A stretch of DNA of 64,000 bases. Origin: Thamnaconus septentrionalis. Its lineage: Eukaryota; Chordata; Actinopteri; Tetraodontiformes; Monacanthidae. Location: contig CM020510.1 in NCBI GenBank assembly GCA_009823395.1, forward strand, positions 12,466,273 through 12,530,272, given 5' to 3'. The notes beneath the pieces are model-generated. The model saw nothing but the letters and a program-made list of their open reading frames with translations. It did not search any database and had not been told where the DNA came from. The position numbers and the translations under genes were made by a program. Position 1 is the first letter of the stretch, and each line of letters starts with the position of its first letter. Below are positions 49,855 to 64,000 of this stretch, piece by piece.

Positions 49855-52800
49855 TTTGGTTTTGTTTTATCTCCACCCCATCCATCACCTGGTTTTCCAG
49901 ATTTACACACTCGCCATCTCCCTCATGCCTGTTGCGGCTTCTCCAAGCCCCGAGCACCGCTCCCGATAATCAACGAAGAGCAAAGCAAACAGACTCCTCC
50001 TCCTCGGACCCTCTTAATACACTCCCCCTCTCATCCGCAGTCATTTCTGCCTCCCATCTGCCGTCTGCCCTGAGTCATTGACATGACTATCGGGGTTATA
50101 AACTCAACCGTGGAGCTGTAAACTTCAAATCTCCTGATAGGTGGAGAGTGGCAATACCCTTGAGATGCTGCCCTCGCTCTCCAGGAGGCTCCTCGCCGCA
50201 GAAACCAACCGCTTCCTCTTCCTGTGTCGGGATGCAGGATGGGGGGGTGGGAGGGCAGTATATAACAGCCCAGCGCCGTGTCATTCCTCATCCTCACCCT
50301 CATCTGTCACTATGGTTACCGCGCCGTAGGATCACTTGCGCTGCGTTCGCGTCAGACGGATATACAGTAAGGAGCGGGAAAGCACAGGAGAAGTTCTCAT
50401 TGCGTTCCATCTGAAGCTGTCAAGGTTTTTTTTTCTTTTTCTTTTTTCACAAACTGCGCTTGAGGGAATGGTGTGTCTTTTTTGGAATCATTTTCCCCAC
50501 CTGGCAATTATGGAAAAATTGACTCTTGTCTGCACTGAAAATATGACTCTTGTGCCAGCAGCTTTTTGTGTAGTTTAGCCTAAAGAGAGGCAGAGGAAGA
50601 ACAGCCTGCAAAAGTAATCGTTTACCCTTAAGGACCTTAAGAGCTGATTTAATATATATCGTAACAAGAGCAAAAAAACTGTGGTCATAACTCTTAGTGA
50701 ACAGTTGGGTGAATTATTATTTTTCTTCATTCTCTGGGGAAGGGTTACATTGAGAGGGGCTAGTCTGTTCTCCCTCCTGACAGGCTTCATGCTACATTAG
50801 CTGTTTCCTGCTGGCATCAGATTCATATTTAGTATGCAATCAAGAATTACCTCGGAGTCCTGTAAGTTTTTTGTTTTTTTTACAAAGAGAAATCTGATAT
50901 ATTTCATTGCAGGCATGCATGACTTGCAACGAGTTACAACATTATCCACTTGGATAACTGATGCTATTTGACTAAAAGCTGCCGTAGCAACATATTCGCT
51001 TCAGCGTCTGAGCAGTAATCTTATTATGATGGGACTGCCTCTACTCCTCGCTAATATTTAATTATGAAATATCATTAATAGGATTTTACAGGTGTGGTAA
51101 AACACTCACGCATCTACACTTTTAATCCTGGACTGAAAAATGTTCTCTGGTTTTGTTTACTGTGTGTCTTACTCACTACCTTTACTCGTTGCATACGAGT
51201 GCAGCAGGTTTGTTTGTTGTTGGGTTGTTGTTTTTTTTGTTCTGTTTTTTCTTTGTTTTGTTTTATTGAAGATAAGTGACTGATCGCAGCTGCAGCATTT
51301 TAACTTAAAAGACATAAAAGTGCAAAGTGATCTAGTGTTGCACAGCGCCGCCTCTGAAGGAGCAAACCAAGGATTACTCAACACACATTCTCATGCAGAG
51401 AGACATAAAGTACATGAAATGGACAAAAGCAAACCGAGTTGAGACCAGCAGCATGGAGCAACTTGGTCTAGTTGTAGTTGTAGAGCAGGCCACTGAAGTG
51501 AACCTGAGAGACTCTTGAGACCTTTGAGGTGGAGGTGACAAGGCAACACTACATCGAACTTCCCGCCTTGGCTCACAGTAACCCTCCCCAGTTCCACCAA
51601 GTAGTCTTTTGTAAGGAAAAAAAGAACATATTGTTATGAAACAATGTACTTTGTGATTATCATTACATGCTAAATTGTTGTTTTTGTTATCTGTAGTTTT
51701 CTTCACCGTTGTTTTTTTTTGTTTGTTTGTTTGTTTTTAATCTGGGAGGAAGCAGTTTTTGATGTTCACTTTTGACTGCTGCATGTCGGGAGGGAGCGCT
51801 GGGTCGAAATGGATAAAGTGACTCTGGGGAGTCGCATCTGTTTGCCCCCAGCGCCTCACAAGGGCCACATGTTCCCCTTCTGCATCCCATGTTCATGAAT
51901 GAAGTTGAACGGAGTGAATGTAGGCTGTCCATTGTGTTAGTTAGTGTCATCTTCCCATTTTAGACCGCAAAGTCTACCACCGAAGAACCGATTGCTCTGT
52001 GTAAATGTGTCCTAGGAGAGAGGAGAGTTTGGTATTGGGTACCTGCCTTTTGTTTTTTTGTTTTTCTGTTTGTCTTTTTAGCCTTTTAATAATTGTTTTG
52101 TCACCTTGCACCCTTTAGTTTTTTAAATCCTCTGGTTTATCAGCCCCTTTTCCTGTGGTTTTCCTTTCTTAACACTCTGCCAATCTCGTTTTTATTTAAA
52201 CCCTCATCCTTTTAATGAGTCACTAGCGTCCTTGGGCTTTTTACGTCACAGTCTTTTTTCAGCCTTCTGCCCATAGATTAGGCTTGGGGTTTTTGTCCAA
52301 ATCTAAATATGTTTATGTTCTTCCCAAGATATCAAATAATTTCCTTAGTTAACACCTGACAATCATCACATTTGTGTATCATAATGCAGACTGGATTTAA
52401 AAACGAAGTGGGCCAGGTGTCAAAGTTAATCCTGTGCCTGGCTGAATCTGGGGCCATGTGAATTTGAACTCTTGAGACCTCACTTCCGTATGTGAACTTC
52501 CTCTCCGATTTCGGGGTAAAGTTCTTCCTGAACAGTACACCATGTCACCTTTAGGTGGCACAGTAACAGCAATCAGAGAGATTGGTCCCTGTGCAACTCA
52601 TATCCTGTGGGTGCTTATGATTAAAGGAGATGAAATTAGATTTTTTTTTTTTTTCCACAATGCACTTATTTTCATGTGACTGAATTCAGAAACCTGTAGC
52701 TTTTTACAGGTTTAACTGTATTTTTTTTTCTACTTCATACAAACCTCCATGACCTTCAAATGTCTCTTGACAAATAAAACGTAATTTTCAAGGTGGCTTT

Positions 52801-53699
52801 TCTCCTAAACATTAAGACGTTGATTCTTCAAAATACAGACTTCATGTCTTGGAACAAAAAAACAAGAAACGGTAATAGCTACCACCAAGACTTTGTGCTC
52901 AAACTCTATTTGAATCAGTTTTGCGTATGATCAAACCCAAGTTTGTCGTTCACACTGCGCTGCAGTTTTCTCACAAATTATTTGTTATTCTATTAATTTT
53001 GTTGCCATAAAAAAACACCAAGAAGTATTTTTCTAGCATCTCCACAGATAGTCATCCATTCCTTTTAATAGAAAGGAAGGGGTGGCAAAATGCTGGTTGG
53101 AATTGTGTTAATATCATTATGTGCCATTTTATTATAACACTATATTCTTTCAAGACAATTGAAAAAACTTTTTATTTTGTGTAGCATGTAATGTGTTAAA
53201 ATACTAGGAAATAAAGTCAAACCCATGACCAACGATTTGCCTAATGTATTGATTTTGTATTTGATTCTGGAAACACCATGATTTTCTATAAGTCTCACAA
53301 TATAAATATATACTAAATAGACGATCAATAGACATGCTTTTTAGCACCAAAAGGTATGAGTGATCCTGTAAGTCAAATCTTGTGGAAAAAAACATATTTT
53401 TGTTTAAGTGTCGACAGTAAAGTAAGACATATGGTTTCTGCTAATGCTATAAACAACAAAACACATAGTAACGTAACGTAGTAACATAATGGGCGGATTT
53501 TCGTGGGATGATAATGTCACTCAAGGGGCCGAATAACACCGACGTAAAAATCTTAGTTGACCTAGAAAGGCAGCAAAAAAAGTACAAACGAAAAGCACCT
53601 TTATAAAACTTTGGTAACTAAGAGTGTAACAATTCGTATGTTCCTTCGGCAAGTGCAGAACTGCTCTGTATATACAAGCAGAAACTCCAACTCTACTAG
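49745..53699 (+). other. crk 3' UTR and spacer to ywhae
   Basis: Starts with a trinucleotide repeat shortly after the stop. Candidate polyadenylation signals are at 52773-52778 and 53210-53215, so the 3' UTR may exceed 3 kb, as is usual for crk. T-rich and (TTTG)n stretches occur near 51711-51737. No further gene was recognised. Confidence 0.5.
49803..49857 (+). repeat. (ATT)n repeat in the crk 3' UTR
   Basis: About eighteen ATT units with one interruption, starting about 60 bases after the crk stop codon. The mRNA would carry a long AUU repeat. Confidence 0.95.
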
Positions 53700-53992
53700 T
53701 TGTATTTTAACTTCAAACGGCTCGGTGAGACCCCCCCGACAGTTCCTCCCTATGGAGAACTGGAGAGGGGAGGGGCGGACAAGAGCCGATGATTCATTCG
53801 CGTCTGTGTGCTGTGCGCGGATGAGCCCGGTCGCCATCTTTACTCCAGCCCAGCACGGAGCTGCCGGTGGGGCGGAACACCACTCATCGAGCCACTTCAT
53901 TTCCAGGAACCGCCGATACACCTCGCAAGACCGCCCACTTCACTCGCTTCTCTCCGTTTCTTCGCCTACCTGCACCTGCTTCTTTGCCCACA
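53700..53992 (+). promoter_or_regulatory. ywhae promoter and 5' UTR
   Basis: GC-rich stretch with a GGGGCGG Sp1-type box at 53772-53778 and an inverted YY1-type motif (GTCGCCATCTT) at 53830-53840, about 150 bases before the start codon. It has the look of a TATA-less CpG promoter. Confidence 0.5.
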
Positions 53993-61890
<7,898 letters not shown>

Positions 61891-63520
61891 GACGACGCCA
61901 CCAGCGACTTCAGACCCTCCCTCACTTCCTCACACTCCTCCCTGCCCCCATGCTTGACCCTCCCCACCCCACCCCATCTTACCCCCCCCCCCTTGCAAGA
62001 CACCCACATCCTCCTATTCCTCTTCCCCTTTCTCCTCCTCACTTCCACCTCTGGCAGATCTGTAGCCAAGCAGGTTCACAGAGTTCACAACAGTTTATTT
62101 TTTCTCTTTTCTGTTTTTATTTTTTATATTAGTCCTTACATCATTGAAGTAAAATACCACTTAATTGAGACAGGAAATACAATGTTAGAAAGACAAAGAT
62201 GAAGAAAGAGTCGTGGAATTATTATTTTTTGGATTGGGGATTTTATTTGTCCTGGTACAGCCAGTTAGAATTGTTATCTTTGTTTTCCTGATTGTATTTT
62301 TCTTTGTTTTGTTTTTTCCTCTATCCTTAATATTTTTATCGGTTGCTGGATGTATTGAGATTTTTTTTTCTTAATGTAATTACAGAAATTAACTTTTATT
62401 ACTGATAATGTTGACTTAGTTATGGGAGCCGTTTTATCTCTGTTTTTAGTAAGATGCCATGCAAATGATTTTACCTTTTTATGGGCAATTTAGAAAAACT
62501 GCAAGTGCCCTTTATTTGTTGTTACCGTAGCTTTTTGGAGATAGTTGGCACAATTCCTGGTATCCACGCGGGGCAAAGAAAAGCTTAACTTTTACACCAT
62601 AGTGATTCTGTTGTCGTGTTTTCCGTCACTGTCCGTGCACTGCACCCTGTGCTGAAATACTGTAACTGAGCACACGTGCTGAATATCTAGCAGAAGGATA
62701 AGCAGGTAGCATTTTCAATTCAAGATAAAAACACACAAACTAAACAAAAACAGCAAAGCTCGAGAGGTTTTTCACTTGGGTAAAAGTCAAGTCTGGACTT
62801 GGTCCTGCTCCTCAACAGATCCCCCAAAATTAAGATGGTCAGTGTTTGCATGAGGTGATTATAATCTGTTCTGCTGCTTCTCGCCCTCATTTCAGTGCTT
62901 CTAAGGCTCCTCTCGTGCCAGAGTCACGCAGCAACGTCTCTTTTTCCTTGTCGTTCGCGATAGTCACGTGTCAGGGTTGACGGTCGTAGCGCCTTGAATA
63001 GTCGGTCTCGGTCGGGAGAGTCACCACATGGCGCGTTGTCATCGTGACCTCAGAGGTCGTCTGGGAGGCAGAACAGACGGTTGACATCGAGGAGCAGGTT
63101 GTGGAATAAGTGCTGGGAAACATCTGACATGCCAGGCTTTGTGTGTCGCGTCCCAGATGCCAGATTGCTGATCTTTGATTGTGTCACAGTGGGTAAAGGG
63201 GTTTCGACCCTCAACCACGGCGAACGTCGGCCTGCGACCGGGCTGAAGTTGTGTCGTGTGGCCCTGGCACTCGTCTAGAGGCATCCTTTCTTTGCTTTCT
63301 TTCATTGTTCATTCTGATTTGCTTTATCATGTGTAACTTGGAGATGATTTGTACTACTGGATATCTGACTAAAGCCACAGACAGGTAATCTCTATTGTTC
63401 TTATTGAAACACCGCATGGAATTAACATTATACAATCTAAATTAAAAACCGTTCAAACTGACTGACTGAGTTTCTTTTGTGCTTTCACTCGAGTTGCAGT
63501 TGTAATTGAGTTCAATCCTA
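61891..63520 (+). other. ywhae 3' UTR and following spacer
   Basis: Non-coding, starting C-rich and becoming T-rich. A candidate ATTAAA signal is at 63441-63446. No gene was recognised. Confidence 0.5.
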
Positions 63521-63649
63521 GATATGGGACACACCTCTTCACTACCTGCCATAATCTTGATGCAACAAAGAGGATTGGGCCACAAGAAGAGAAAAAAATA
63601 TTATTATATATTACAGGAGGTTTTTATTTAACCTTTCATTTCGAGTTTT

Positions 63650-63865
63650 AAATTGAAATTTCATGAATAAAGTCAAAATTTTGTGAAAGAAGTCAACGTA
63701 AAAAGAAGACATTTCGTGAATAAAGTCAAAATTTCATGAATAAAGTGGAAATTGGCGATTCTCAACATTTTGACTTACTTCACGTTGACATTAATTGCAA
63801 AATTTCGTCTTTTTTACGTCAACTCATTTCTTGAAATTTCAACTTTAATCTCGAAATTGGAAACT
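63650..63865. repeat. Diverged inverted repeat of AAATTTC/AAAGTC units
   Basis: The left half repeats TTTCATGAATAAAGTCAAAA-like units of about 20-35 bp (63657 onward). The right half carries the same motifs in reverse orientation: AGTCAACGTAAAAAGAAGAC at 63691-63710 pairs with an inverted near-copy at 63807-63823, with the turn near 63757. It looks like a fold-back, MITE-like or satellite-derived fish repeat. Confidence 0.65.
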
Positions 63866-64000
63866 TGAAAAAAAAATCTTAATTTTTTAATCCTCTTCGT
63901 ATTGATGTCAGGAGCTGAGCCATCAATTCCACATATTTCTTCCAAAAACAAAGATTTCTTCTTTGTCCAATACCCCAGAAAAACAAAAATGGAGCGCAAG

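Overview
This window is vertebrate nuclear DNA, almost certainly from a ray-finned (teleost) fish. The genes are split by GT-AG introns. Dinucleotide and trinucleotide repeats are abundant, and there are hAT-type and LINE-type fossils of kinds common in fish. The encoded proteins read as fish orthologs of human chromosome 17 genes. No bacterial, plasmid, phage or CRISPR features were seen. All family names come from recognising the translated exons by eye; no database was searched.

Layout, left to right: (1) the last coding exon of a smoothelin-like gene, probably smtnl2 (646-772, +); (2) the paired-class homeobox gene sebox/mezzo (1983-3641, +, three exons); (3) tmem199, a V-ATPase assembly factor (6952-5570, -, six exons), convergent with sebox; (4) poldip2 (7827-12827, +, eleven exons), head-to-head with tmem199 across about 870 bp; (5) lrrc75a (16500-39914, +, five exons over 23.4 kb), whose introns hold most of the repeats; (6) the adaptor crk (45651-49744, +, three exons); (7) a 14-3-3 epsilon gene, probably a divergent second copy (ywhae2-like; 53993-61890, +, six exons).

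The seven genes do not form one pathway. What links them is synteny. From memory, sebox-tmem199-poldip2 and crk-ywhae are each contiguous in human chromosome 17 with the same relative orientations, and smtnl2 and lrrc75a also lie on chromosome 17. The window therefore looks like a compact fish version of an ancestral linkage group.

The features most worth a second look are: a likely one-base frame break at the end of lrrc75a; complementary UG and CA repeats bracketing lrrc75a exon 2; a 39-bp GAA-rich minisatellite that stays open as a reading frame; two hAT elements with perfect 8-bp target duplications, one holding a nested LINE; a CLEAR-like E-box in the tmem199/poldip2 promoter; and substitutions in the 14-3-3 epsilon copy. 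I did not find a novel multi-gene system here. The long non-coding stretches (about 17-23 kb, 28-38 kb, 40-45 kb and 50-53.7 kb) show no further genes that I can support.
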